Shown piece by piece: positions 37,239 through 45,529 of a stretch of 64,000 bases of DNA; position 1 is the first letter of the stretch; each line of letters starts with the position of its first letter. The notes under the pieces were generated by a model that had not been told where the DNA came from, searched no databases, and saw nothing but the letters and a program-made list of their open reading frames with translations. Location: NCBI RefSeq assembly GCF_900110465.1, contig NZ_FODV01000004.1:272108-336107 (forward strand). The letters run 5' to 3'. This stretch comes from Halogranum amylolyticum. GTDB lineage: Archaea > Halobacteriota > Halobacteria > Halobacteriales > Haloferacaceae. Position numbers and translations under genes: made by a program.

Positions 37239-37994
37239 TCAGTCGCGGACGACGGTCGGTTTCCCGTCGTCGACGGCGACCCGAAGCCCGACGTCGCGCA
37301 CGAACGTCGCCGTGTGCTTCGGCACGATGCGCTCGGCCGTGATGCGCGATTCGAGCAGCGGGAGGAACGTCAGCAGGTCGTCGCCCGTCTCGACGACCGG
37401 TTGCATCGGCACGTACTCGAGAGAGTGGTCGACGTCGTCGGCGCGGTCGGCCAGCGTCTCTACCTCGGGCGCGGCGAACGCCCCGTCGAAGTCGACCGGG
37501 TCGGTGAACCCCGCGTAGTACACCCGTCCCTCGGTCGACGGGGCGAGGACGACCTCGTTCGTCCGGAGTTTCATCGCCGCCGAGTCGATCGCCGTCCGAG
37601 TGAGAAACGGGGCGTTCCCGCGGACGACGGCTACCGACTGGACTCCCTCCTCGCGGAGCAGATGCGTCACCGTGTTTCCCGCGCGGGCGTCGAACGTCGA
37701 CCCTACCTGCACCTCGAACCGGACGTCGCTCGTGTCGCCGAGCGCGTCGGCGACGAGCGCCCGTACCTCGGCCTCGGCGCTCCGCTCGCCGTGGAACTGC
37801 TCGGGGACGAGGTCGTCCGGGCGGTAGTTGACGAGCAGGTCGCCTCCCGACCGCTCGGCGGCGAGGAAGGCGTCTTTGAGCGTCGCGGCGTAGAACTCGG
37901 CCGCTTCGGCCTCGGTGAGCGGACTCGTCGCGGCCAGTTCGGCACCGACCAACCCCTCCCGCGGCGGCGTCGCGAAGACGGCGATGACTGTCAT
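37239..37994 (-). CDS. DUF2064-like putative glycosyltransferase-fold protein
   Basis: A 251-residue protein. The start MTVIAVFATPPREGLVGAEL and the following SPLTEAEAAEFYAATLKDAF resemble DUF2064/TIGR04282-type nucleotide-diphospho-sugar-transferase-like proteins; VVRGNAPFLTRTAIDSAAMKL corresponds to the GxDxP-like region, but here with N in place of the first Asp. An active-site change is therefore possible. No partner genes; tRNA-Ser lies just downstream. Confidence 0.65.
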   Translation of the reverse strand: MTVIAVFATPPREGLVGAELAATSPLTEAEAAEFYAATLKDAFLAAERSGGDLLVNYRPDDLVPEQFHGERSAEAEVRALVADALGDTSDVRFEVQVGSTFDARAGNTVTHLLREEGVQSVAVVRGNAPFLTRTAIDSAAMKLRTNEVVLAPSTEGRVYYAGFTDPVDFDGAFAAPEVETLADRADDVDHSLEYVPMQPVVETGDDLLTFLPLLESRITAERIVPKHTATFVRDVGLRVAVDDGKPTVVRD

Positions 37995-38109
37995 GTCCCA
38001 CGGTGGACGGGGGAGACTCTTGAACTCGCTGGTCTCGGCGGGCGCGGTCGCCGCACCGACGTCCCCAGTCCGGCGACTCTTTTATCCACTCCCCGTCCGA
38101 CACGCCGGC

Positions 38110-38322
38110 ATGAACAGTCTCGGAGCACTCGCCCGTCTCGCCATCGGCGTGGTCAGCCTGCTGGCCGTCGGTGCCGTCGTCGCGCTCGTCGTCGGCCTCC
38201 TCTCGACGCAGACCGCGCTCGTCCCGGCGTCTCTCGTGGTCGCCCTCGTGATACTCGTCGTCGGCGGGCTGACTCGACTGGGCATCCGCGGGACGGACAG
38301 GACGGAGACTCCGTACTGGTAG
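38110..38322 (+). CDS. Small two-helix membrane protein
   Basis: A 70-residue protein with two hydrophobic helices (LAIGVVSLLAVGAVVALVVG; ASLVVALVILVVGGL) and a polar tail. The ATG is about 28 bases after CTTTTATCC, a well-placed leaderless promoter. Unknown function; similar small proteins are common in haloarchaea. Confidence 0.72.
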   Translation: MNSLGALARLAIGVVSLLAVGAVVALVVGLLSTQTALVPASLVVALVILVVGGLTRLGIRGTDRTETPYW

Positions 38323-38334
38323 GAGAAAGCGGCG

Positions 38335-38970
38335 TCAGCGACTTCGGCGACCCTTCGTCTGGCGGTAGTCCCGCGAGAACACGTTCTCCCGCATGTGCTC
38401 GACGAACGCCTCGGTCTGCGCGTCCGTCTGCCGGTCGAGTTCGACCATCGGCACGAGTTCGAACCCCCGTCCACGGATGGTGGTCGCGTGCTCGTCGTCG
38501 ACGTCGAAACTGTCGGGTCGACGCGTCGTGTACTCGACGGCCAACTCCTCGAGCGCGCGCTGGCCGACGGGGACGATCAGTTGGGGGTTGATCATCCGGA
38601 TCTCGGCGTTGAGGTAGGGTTCGCAGGTGACGACCTCCTCGTCCGTCGGCGGCCGTTCGGGGTGTCGACAGCGCGTTAGATAGGTCAGAAAGGCGTTCTG
38701 GAGCTCCGGTTCCAGTGCGTCGGGGTCCGAGCGGGCGAACCCGAGGTCGCCGAGAATCGACTGGAGTCGCTCGCCCGCGTCGTCGCCGACGAACGGGACA
38801 CCAGCGTCGTCCGCCGCGTCGTTCGGCATCTCGCCGACGAAGACGAACTCCGCGCCGACGTCGCCGTAGCCGTGGACGACGTTCGAGCGCGTCTCACAGA
38901 GCGCATCGCAGTTCGTGCACTCCTCGTCCATGCTGAAGGGGTTCTCGAGGGTGTGCTGGTGAGCGTCCAC
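38335..38970 (-). CDS. Uracil-DNA glycosylase, iron-sulfur family 4/5 type
   Basis: A 211-residue DNA repair enzyme. The active-site motif is GEMPNDAADDAGVPFVG and a downstream motif is VPVGQRALE. Cysteines at 18, 21 and in CRHPERPPTDEEVVTC fit 4Fe-4S ligation as in family 4. The first motif differs from the canonical GEAPGxxE, so family 5 or a subgroup is possible. Start GTG at 38970 lies about 25 bases after TTTTATTTC. Confidence 0.88.
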   Translation of the reverse strand: MDAHQHTLENPFSMDEECTNCDALCETRSNVVHGYGDVGAEFVFVGEMPNDAADDAGVPFVGDDAGERLQSILGDLGFARSDPDALEPELQNAFLTYLTRCRHPERPPTDEEVVTCEPYLNAEIRMINPQLIVPVGQRALEELAVEYTTRRPDSFDVDDEHATTIRGRGFELVPMVELDRQTDAQTEAFVEHMRENVFSRDYRQTKGRRSR

Positions 38971-39014
38971 GACCGAAGGTGGGCAGCGAGAAATAAAACG
39001 GTGTGGACTGGCGG

Positions 39015-39305
39015 CTACCGCTCGATACCGCCCTGTGCCTTGATGTTCATGATGTGACGGACGTTCAGGTAGATCTCCTCGGGCGAGGTGTCGCCGTCCT
39101 CGTCGTAGAGGTCGCTGACGCGGTAGAGGATCGCCGAGAGCTGTTTGCTCTCGGAGCTGTCGCGACGGACGTCTTCGGCGATCTCCCGGAGGAACGCCGC
39201 CTTCTCGGGGTCGGCGGGGAACTCGGCGTCGCTGTCGGGTGCCATCTCCCAGTCCTGCTCTCGCTCGTCCGTCCCGTTCTCTCCCGTCCGTTCGTCGGCC
39301 GTCAT
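39015..39305 (-). CDS. Small helical protein co-transcribed with mrp
   Basis: A 96-residue acidic protein. The N-terminal 30 residues are disordered (TGENGTDEREQDWEMAPDSD) and the rest is helical (AAFLREIAEDVRRDSSESK; AILYRVSDLYDEDGD; EIYLNVRHIMNIKAQGG). It overlaps the mrp stop by ATGA, so it is translated with it. Function unknown; association with iron-sulfur assembly is inferred only from position. Confidence 0.75.
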   Translation of the reverse strand: MTADERTGENGTDEREQDWEMAPDSDAEFPADPEKAAFLREIAEDVRRDSSESKQLSAILYRVSDLYDEDGDTSPEEIYLNVRHIMNIKAQGGIER

Positions 39306-40345
39306 CGTTGACGTTTGACCGCCCGACGGTTGACGATGCCGACGTTGTTGGCGACGTTCTCGGTCAGCACGCGGAACGCGTCGGCCGTCTCGCTGTCGTC
39401 GTCGAGGACGATCGGTCTGCCGCCGTCGCCGCCGGAGCGGACCGACGGATCGAGCGGGATGCCGCCTAGGAAAGGCAGATCGTTCTCGTCGGCCATCGCC
39501 TTCCCGCCGCCGGAGCCGAAGATCTCGTGGAAGCTCCCGCAGTCGGGACAGTTGAACCCAGCCATGTTCTCGGCGATGCCGAGGACGTTGGTGTCGTGTT
39601 TGCCGAACATCCGCAGCCCCTTGCGGGCGTCGTCGGTGGCGACGTCCTGCGGCGTCGTGACGATGACCGCGCCCGTGAGCGGCAGCGTCTGCAGCACGGT
39701 CAGTTGGGTGTCGCCTGTCCCCGGCGGCAGGTCGAGCACCATGTAGTCCAGTTCGCCCCACTCGACGTCCTCGACGAGTTGGGTCAGGATCTTGTGGACC
39801 ATCGGGCCGCGCCAGATGACCGGGTCGTCCTCGCCGACGAGGAAGGCCATCGACATGAGCTTCATCCCGTACTTCTCCGGCGGGACGATGTGCTGTTCGG
39901 ACGTCGCCTGCGGACGCTCCTCGGCGTCGACCATCCGCGGGACGTTCGGCCCGTAGATGTCGGCGTCGAACAGACCGACCTTCGCACCGAGTTTCGACAG
40001 GCCGGCCGCGAGGTTGACTGCGACCGTCGACTTCCCGACGCCACCTTTGCCGGAGGCGACGGCGATGATGTTCTTCACGCCCGGCAGCACCTGCTCGTCA
40101 CGCGAGAGCGACGACGGGCGTTTCGCCGACAGGTCGACCTCGTCGAACCGGTCGCCGAGCACGTCCCGTACCCGACCGGCGATCTCCGTCTCCGTGGGTG
40201 CGTACGGTGCGCCGAGCGCCAGCGACACCCGTACGGTGTCGCCGTCGACCTCGACGGCGTTGACGAGTCCGAGCGAGACGATGTCGTCGCCGAGATCGGG
40301 ATCCTCGACTGACTGGAGTAACTCGCGTACGTCCGCTTCGTTCAT
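39302..40345 (-). CDS. mrp: Mrp/NBP35-family iron-sulfur carrier ATPase
   Basis: A 347-residue P-loop ATPase. An N-terminal MIP18/DUF59 domain (1-about 85, EADVRELLQSVEDPDLG) precedes the deviant Walker A ASGKGGVGKST (about 104). The cluster-binding CxxC is FNCPDCGSF. It binds and delivers Fe-S clusters to apoproteins. A CCTTATTC box 28 bases upstream supports the ATG at 40345. Confidence 0.93.
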   Translation of the reverse strand: MNEADVRELLQSVEDPDLGDDIVSLGLVNAVEVDGDTVRVSLALGAPYAPTETEIAGRVRDVLGDRFDEVDLSAKRPSSLSRDEQVLPGVKNIIAVASGKGGVGKSTVAVNLAAGLSKLGAKVGLFDADIYGPNVPRMVDAEERPQATSEQHIVPPEKYGMKLMSMAFLVGEDDPVIWRGPMVHKILTQLVEDVEWGELDYMVLDLPPGTGDTQLTVLQTLPLTGAVIVTTPQDVATDDARKGLRMFGKHDTNVLGIAENMAGFNCPDCGSFHEIFGSGGGKAMADENDLPFLGGIPLDPSVRSGGDGGRPIVLDDDSETADAFRVLTENVANNVGIVNRRAVKRQR

Positions 40346-40530
40346 GTCTTGAACTGGGTCCGTCCCGTGAATAAGGCTAACGACCCGGCGACTGCTGGTC
40401 ACGCTCCGCGAGTCGCCTCTCGGGGACCGACGACCCGCACGCCGCGTCTCGACGGGACCGACAGCCCGGGGTCGGTACCCCCGTGGAGACGGGCGCGGGC
40501 GTTAAGTCGTTCTCGCCCCTACTTTGGGCG

Positions 40531-40953
40531 ATGACGTTCACCGCCTCCTACTACTGCCCCCACTGTGAGACGATGGTCGAACTCGAACGCGACGGCTATC
40601 TCGCCGACAAAGCAGTGACGCCGTTCCCCTTCGAAGGGTGGGACTACGCCGCCGCCGACGAACCGGTCGAGTCGGCCGACGGAGTTCGGTTCGTCTGCGG
40701 AGAGAGCGAGGCGCCGGGACTCGAGTGGCGTCCGAACCCCTGGACGCAGCCGACGGGCGAGAACGACGAGGAAACCGCGGGGCGAGCGGCGACGACTCGC
40801 GATCTCGGCTGCGGTGAACCGTTCTACCTCAGTTTCGTGAAGTTCGAGGACGGCGAGGAGGTCGACCCACGACGCCCCTCGGAGTACGTCCGTCTCAGAG
40901 GGGAAGAGGATGTAAAAACCCCCCGCGGCCCCTCGTTCGGGCCTGATCTCTAG
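40531..40953 (+). CDS. Zinc-finger-containing protein, unknown function
   Basis: A 140-residue protein starting MTFTASYYCPHCETMVELER. CPHC at 9-12 and later single cysteines (FVCGES, LGCGEPFYL) could form one zinc ribbon. The middle is acidic. A GCGTTAAGTC box 27 bases upstream of the ATG points to a leaderless message. No recognised family. Confidence 0.7.
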   Translation: MTFTASYYCPHCETMVELERDGYLADKAVTPFPFEGWDYAAADEPVESADGVRFVCGESEAPGLEWRPNPWTQPTGENDEETAGRAATTRDLGCGEPFYLSFVKFEDGEEVDPRRPSEYVRLRGEEDVKTPRGPSFGPDL

Positions 40954-41029
40954 TTTGGCTGATTTTACCGGAGTATCGACCCCAAGCCGCCGAACTCGAA
41001 ATCGGGAGACGTGAGGCGACTCCCCCGCT

Positions 41030-41044
41030 CCCAAACTGTTTGGG
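41030..41044. promoter_or_regulatory. Perfect palindrome upstream of two tiny genes
   Basis: CCCAAACTGTTTGGG has 7-base perfect arms around a single T. It lies 50 bases before the first of two small plus-strand genes. It could be an operator or short hairpin; no regulator is known. Confidence 0.4.
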
Positions 41045-41094
41045 AAGAGTCCCTATTCCGGTTCCCCTTGTTCGTACAGATAGGAGTTCCACTA

Positions 41095-41322
41095 ATGGAT
41101 CCCCACAAACCGGAATGCCTTTCGCCGTCGCAGTCGCTGCAGCAGTCGGTTCAGCGGACGCAGAATCGGGAGCGCGCTCCCGAACAGACCGAACCAGCCG
41201 TCATGGCTGCACTCGACGACACGGGCACCCGCGAACAACTCGTCATCGCCGACACGACGCGCGACGACGCGTGGGTCGCCGTGGACGCAGACGAGCGCCT
41301 GTCGCTCGACGACTGGAGGTAA
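41095..41322 (+). CDS. Small acidic protein (DUF7556-like)
   Basis: A 75-residue frame whose C-terminal half (MAALDDTGTREQLVIADTT onward, ending LSLDDWR) resembles short haloarchaeal DUF7556-type proteins. The first 36 residues are Gln/Glu/Pro-rich. The ATG at 41095 is preceded by AGGAG at about 8 bases; an ATG at 41203 would give only the conserved 39 residues. The next small gene starts 2 bases after the stop, so they form a pair. Confidence 0.6.
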   Translation: MDPHKPECLSPSQSLQQSVQRTQNRERAPEQTEPAVMAALDDTGTREQLVIADTTRDDAWVAVDADERLSLDDWR

Positions 41323-41324
41323 CT

Positions 41325-41462
41325 ATGAGTGTAAGCCAAACCGATTCCCACTTCAAGCAGATGCAGGACCGCCTCGAAGAGGTAAACGCGATGTTGTCCG
41401 TCGACTCGATGCGACGGCTCCCGTCGCCCGTGCCCGAAGACGAACGAGTCGCCGACGAGTAG
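41325..41462 (+). CDS. Very small protein, second of a pair
   Basis: A 45-residue frame starting MSVSQTDSHFKQMQDRLEEV with a helical N-terminal half and a Pro/Glu-rich tail. It follows GGAGG (41316-41320) and begins 2 bases after the preceding gene, which favours real translation. Unknown function. Confidence 0.6.
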   Translation: MSVSQTDSHFKQMQDRLEEVNAMLSVDSMRRLPSPVPEDERVADE

Positions 41463-41595
41463 CCGAGTCCCGTGTCTTCGACGACTGGGAGGGCGCGGTC
41501 GACCGCGAGCGTGGACTCGCGGCCGGTCTCTCCTCCGCGAGCGGCGGGACGGGGTCGTCCCCGACGAGTTCTGGTTGGTACTCGTCGACTGCCGC

Positions 41596-43110
41596 TCACC
41601 CCTTAATGTTGCAGACCGGATAGGTTCGTGCGACCTTGTCGCCGATACCGAGCGCGTCGCTCACGCGGACGACCTCGTCGACGTCCTTGTAGACGCCCGG
41701 TGCTTCCTCGGCGACCGTCGCACCCGACTGTGCCTTGACGTAGATCTTCTGTTGGTCGCGGAGTTCGTCCTGCACCGTCTCACCCCAGTACTCCTGTTTG
41801 GCCTGCGTCCGCGACATCACTCGCCCTGCACCGTGAGCTGTCGACCCGAACGTGAGGTTCATCGACTCCTCGCCGCCGCGGAGGACGTAGCTCCCCGCAC
41901 CCATACTCCCGGGGATGATGATCGGCTGACCGACGTCGCGGTAGGCCTTCGGAACCTCCGGATGGCCCGCGGGGAACGCCCGCGTCGCCCCTTTCCGGTG
42001 GACGTAGAGTTCGCGCTCCTCCTCGTCGGCGGCCTCGCCGCCTCTCACTGGTCGCCCCTCCGGGTCGACCCCGACCGTGTGCGTCTCCTTCTTCGCGATG
42101 TTGTGTGCGACGTCGTACAGCAGTTCCATCTCCATCGCCTCCCAGTCGCGATCGAACACGCGCTCGAACACCTGCCGCGTTCGGTGCATGATGAGTTGGC
42201 GGTTCACCCACGCGAAGTTGATCGCGGCGCACATCGCGCCGTAGTACTCCTCTGCCAACTCCGACCCGGCTGGCGCGGCCGCGAGTTCCTTGTCCGGCAG
42301 GTCCTCGAGCAGATCGGCGTGCTCCTTCTCGATACGGCGGAGATAGTCCGTGCAGGTCTGGTGGCCCAGCCCTCGAGAGCCACAGTGGATGAGGACGACG
42401 ATCTGGTCCTCCTCGAGACCGAAGGCGTCGCCGACGTCGGGACGGAAGACGTCGGTGACGCGCTGGACCTCGAGGAAGTGGTTACCCGACCCGAGCGAGC
42501 CGATCTGGTTCTTCCCTCGGTCCTTGGCTTTCTGTGAAATCGCGTCTGGGTCGGCGTCGGGGCGCACCCCCTCGTCCTCACAGTGCGCGAGGTCGGCCTC
42601 GGTGGCGTACCCCTGTTCGAGCGCCCAGTCCATCCCACGAGCGAGAATCTGCTCGACCGTGTCGACACCTTCCTCGACGACGCCGCCGCCGCCGAGTCCG
42701 GAGGGAATGTTCGCGAACAGCGAGTCGACGAGCTGCTCCTCTTTTCCCTGTAGGTCGTCGTAGGTGAGGTTCGTTCGCATCATCCGGACGCCGCAATTGA
42801 TGTCGTAACCCACCGCTCCGGGCGAGATACAGCCGTTCTCCGCATCGGTCGCGCCGACGCCACCGACCGGGAAGCCGTAGCCCTGATGACCGTCGGGCAT
42901 ACAGAGCGCGTGCTTCGTCATGCCCGGCAGATGGGTGGCGTTCTTCAACTGCTGGAGCGTCTTGTCGTCGCCGATCTGTTCGAGCAGCGGTTCGGAGGCG
43001 AGCACGCGCGCCGGGACGCGCATGTCGCCCTCCTTGGGAATCTCCCAGACGTACTCTCGGACGCGTTCGAGGCGGATGCCGTCGAACTCTCTGGACTCGC
43101 GTTCGGTCAT
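41596..43110 (-). CDS. rtcB: RNA-splicing ligase RtcB (3'-phosphate, 5'-OH ligase)
   Basis: A 504-residue RtcB that joins tRNA exons after intron removal. Metal-site Cys and His are seen in DINCGVRMM, GSGNHFLEVQ and IHCGSRGLGHQ, and the guanylated His is in TAHGAGRVMSR. C-terminus PVCNIKG is typical. No intein, unlike some archaeal RtcB. A CCTATTG box about 27 bases upstream supports the ATG at 43110. Its cofactor archease is encoded 1.3 kb upstream on the same strand. Confidence 0.95.
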   Translation of the reverse strand: MTERESREFDGIRLERVREYVWEIPKEGDMRVPARVLASEPLLEQIGDDKTLQQLKNATHLPGMTKHALCMPDGHQGYGFPVGGVGATDAENGCISPGAVGYDINCGVRMMRTNLTYDDLQGKEEQLVDSLFANIPSGLGGGGVVEEGVDTVEQILARGMDWALEQGYATEADLAHCEDEGVRPDADPDAISQKAKDRGKNQIGSLGSGNHFLEVQRVTDVFRPDVGDAFGLEEDQIVVLIHCGSRGLGHQTCTDYLRRIEKEHADLLEDLPDKELAAAPAGSELAEEYYGAMCAAINFAWVNRQLIMHRTRQVFERVFDRDWEAMEMELLYDVAHNIAKKETHTVGVDPEGRPVRGGEAADEEERELYVHRKGATRAFPAGHPEVPKAYRDVGQPIIIPGSMGAGSYVLRGGEESMNLTFGSTAHGAGRVMSRTQAKQEYWGETVQDELRDQQKIYVKAQSGATVAEEAPGVYKDVDEVVRVSDALGIGDKVARTYPVCNIKG

Positions 43111-43160
43111 ACCCGAAGAGACGAGCGCCGCCGTCAATAGGGTTGCCGTCTGCCGGTCGG

Positions 43161-44285
43161 CTACCGACTGTCGTTCGACGTGATACGTCCGCCGACCAGC
43201 CCCTCGTCGGTCGCCGCCGGGTCGCCGGCGTCGACGTCGCGGGCGTGGAGCCACGCATCGAGCGAGAACGGACCAGCACCCGTGACGAGCAGCGCCGAGA
43301 CGAGACCGAAAAGCGAGATGTGTGCGAGCACCGGATCGTCCGGGAGACCGAACAGTGTCGTCGTAAAGAGAGCGAACGCGACGCCCGAGAAGGCGCGGGT
43401 GAACAGCCCGACGATGAGCATCACTCCGACGAGGGTCTCGGTCAGTCCGGCACCGACGACCCACAGTTCGGGCGCGACCGGGACGACGCTCGTCAGGTCG
43501 TACTTCGCGACGACGGCGAGCGCCTCGCCGGGGTTCATCAGCTTCTGGGCGACGCCCAGATAGATGAACGAGAGACCGAGCCCGACGCGGAGTATCGTCG
43601 GAACGTACGTCTCGTACGGGCGGACGCGTTCGACGAACGGAACCGCGACGGCCCGGTAGAACGGGTCGATGCGGGAGTAGAGCGTCCGGTCGTCGGCCGC
43701 GAGTTTCGCGACGAGTTGGTCGGCGCTCGGGCGGCCGCCGCCGACGAGGGCGAGCGCGAGGAACCCCGGGACGTACTCGACGGCGAGCACGAGCGCCGGG
43801 TTCAGTGCAAGGCCGACGAGGTAGGCGACGAGTCCGACGGCGGCGACGAGTCGGGTTCCGAACCCGAACAGCAGGAGGAAGCCGACCGTGATGCCGAACA
43901 GGCGGACGAACGTCGGCGCGGCGGGTTCGACGATCGGCGCGAAGAAGTACCCCGAGAACCCCGCGCCGACGAGCGGGAGACCGACGCTCAACCGGAGGAG
44001 CCACGGCAGCAGGTCGCGGTAGTCGGCGAGAGACGAGCGGAACACCGCGATGTCGTGTTGCGCCGGTCGGAATCGGAGGTAGCCCGCTAGTCCGACGCCG
44101 ACGGCGACGCCGCCGAGTCCGAGGACGACGAGGTTGAACGGGTCCGAGAGTGCGGCGACGAGGAACTCGAGTACCGAGACGGGGTCGCTCCCGGGCGTTA
44201 CGTACCTCACGTGGGCGCTGGCGACACCGGTGCTAGCGAACAAGGCAGCAACCGTGACGAGCGCGGATGGGACACGCCGGTTCAC
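43161..44285 (-). CDS. DoxX-like integral membrane protein
   Basis: A 374-residue membrane protein with about nine or ten helices. The N-terminal segment (VPSALVTVAALFASTGVASA) looks like a signal sequence. The C-terminal third has the DoxX pattern (ILRVGLGLSFIYLGVAQKLM; GLTETLVGVMLIVGLFTRAF). Function is unknown; DoxX relatives have been linked to quinol or sulfur metabolism. It sits between archease and rtcB on the same strand. GTG at 44285 is chosen because the longer frame would need a TTG start. Confidence 0.8.
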   Translation of the reverse strand: MNRRVPSALVTVAALFASTGVASAHVRYVTPGSDPVSVLEFLVAALSDPFNLVVLGLGGVAVGVGLAGYLRFRPAQHDIAVFRSSLADYRDLLPWLLRLSVGLPLVGAGFSGYFFAPIVEPAAPTFVRLFGITVGFLLLFGFGTRLVAAVGLVAYLVGLALNPALVLAVEYVPGFLALALVGGGRPSADQLVAKLAADDRTLYSRIDPFYRAVAVPFVERVRPYETYVPTILRVGLGLSFIYLGVAQKLMNPGEALAVVAKYDLTSVVPVAPELWVVGAGLTETLVGVMLIVGLFTRAFSGVAFALFTTTLFGLPDDPVLAHISLFGLVSALLVTGAGPFSLDAWLHARDVDAGDPAATDEGLVGGRITSNDSR

Positions 44286-44394
44286 AACTATTACTCCGGT
44301 CCCGAGTAACCTCAATCCGACGCAGTATCTCGGCCGCCGAAACGGTGAAAATTAGCGACGACAGCCGATATTGCGGCGAATTTCGATGACAGAT

Positions 44395-44805
44395 TCAGAC
44401 GTCGAACACCACGTACCCACGCCATCCATCTGCAGTCTCCTCGACGGCCATCTCGGAGTAGGTGACCGCCTTCACCTCGCGGGCGCCGAGACCCGCCAGC
44501 GGGACGCCGCGGGCGCTGGCGTCGACGACCCACTCCTCGTCCTCCCGTCGCACCTCGGCGCGGTTCGCCACCGGGAGGACGCCCCGGACGTCGCGTTCGT
44601 AGATGAGGCGATCGAGGTAGTCGAAGAGCGCAGCCTCGCGGTTCTCGGCACGGACGGTGAGCGAGAAGCGTTCGCCCGTCTCGGGGATCGACTCGCACAT
44701 CGCCGCCGCGAGGCCGTCGGCGACGGCACCGAACAGCCCCGAGAGGTCGGCCGCGGTCGCTTCGACGGCGACGTCCGCCGTGTGGTCACGAAGTTCGAAG
44801 CTCAC
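44395..44805 (-). CDS. Archease (activator of RtcB ligase)
   Basis: A 136-residue archease starting VSFELRDHTADVAVEATAAD. The conserved Asp/His HTADV and the C-terminal REVKAVTYSEMAVEE region, with terminal VVFDV, match the family. Archease promotes RtcB guanylation and alters NTP use. GTG at 44805 is placed so that the DHTAD motif falls near residue 8 as in homologues. Same strand as rtcB, separated by the DoxX gene. Confidence 0.92.
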   Translation of the reverse strand: MSFELRDHTADVAVEATAADLSGLFGAVADGLAAAMCESIPETGERFSLTVRAENREAALFDYLDRLIYERDVRGVLPVANRAEVRREDEEWVVDASARGVPLAGLGAREVKAVTYSEMAVEETADGWRGYVVFDV

Positions 44806-44927
44806 GCGTAGAACGTCGACGCCGGGTGACAAGTGGTTTCCGCTCGCTCGATTCGGTCGGCCGGTCGGCGGTCGAAGGCGACAATCGACGGTGGAGTTAT
44901 ATCCCCGCCTCTGTTATCTCCGTGGTA

Positions 44928-45401
44928 GTGAGCGTCAACGTCGAAAAGCGGGTGGATGCCCCAGGCAGCGACACACACGCCGAGGAGGCGTGGGAGCTGA
45001 AAGAGCGCATCCGTCGGCGCGAGGACGTGCTCAAACAACGGCGCGGCTTCTTCATGGACGCCTACCGCCGTTCGACCACGCATCTGCTGTTCGAAGACGA
45101 CCGACTGCTCGGGTTCGCTTCGACGCGGCGCGACGGATACATCCTCTTTCTCGCGGTCGCTCCGGAAGTACGCGGTGAAGGCTACGGCGAACGGCTCGTC
45201 GCCGAAGTTGCCAACGACCACCGCTCCGTCACCTGTCACGCGCGTACCACGAACGCCTCGGCGCTGGAGTTCTACGAACACATCGGCTTCGCCGTCAAGC
45301 GCCGCATCGACAACTACTACGAGGACGGCGGCGACGCCTACTACCTCAAGTTGGGCGACGGCGGCCTGCGGGACAAGCTGAGCGACTTCATGCGACGGTA
45401 G
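44928..45401 (+). CDS. GNAT acetyltransferase
   Basis: A 157-residue RimI-like GNAT. LLFEDDRLLGFASTRRDGYI leads to the strand FLAVAPEVRGEGYGERLVAEV (acetyl-CoA loop), then TTNASALEFYEHIGFAVKRRID. Start GTG at 44928 lies about 28 bases after GAGTTATATCC. It is convergent or unlinked to neighbours; substrate unknown. Confidence 0.85.
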   Translation: MSVNVEKRVDAPGSDTHAEEAWELKERIRRREDVLKQRRGFFMDAYRRSTTHLLFEDDRLLGFASTRRDGYILFLAVAPEVRGEGYGERLVAEVANDHRSVTCHARTTNASALEFYEHIGFAVKRRIDNYYEDGGDAYYLKLGDGGLRDKLSDFMRR

Positions 45402-45529
45402 CCAGGCATCCACTCCATCCACCCACCGCCCACTCCGAACAAAGAACGACCAACGGTGAGCGGGGACGCCGTCGACGCGGCCGACAAAGAAAACGACTAA
45501 ACCCGCGTCCCCACAACCGACCGAAAGCG

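Noticed and set aside
41596..44004. A single 802-residue protein joining RtcB with an Arg/Pro-rich N-terminal part
   Set aside because: The upstream part overlaps the DoxX gene in another frame and has shadow composition; RtcB starts cleanly at 43110 with a promoter before it.
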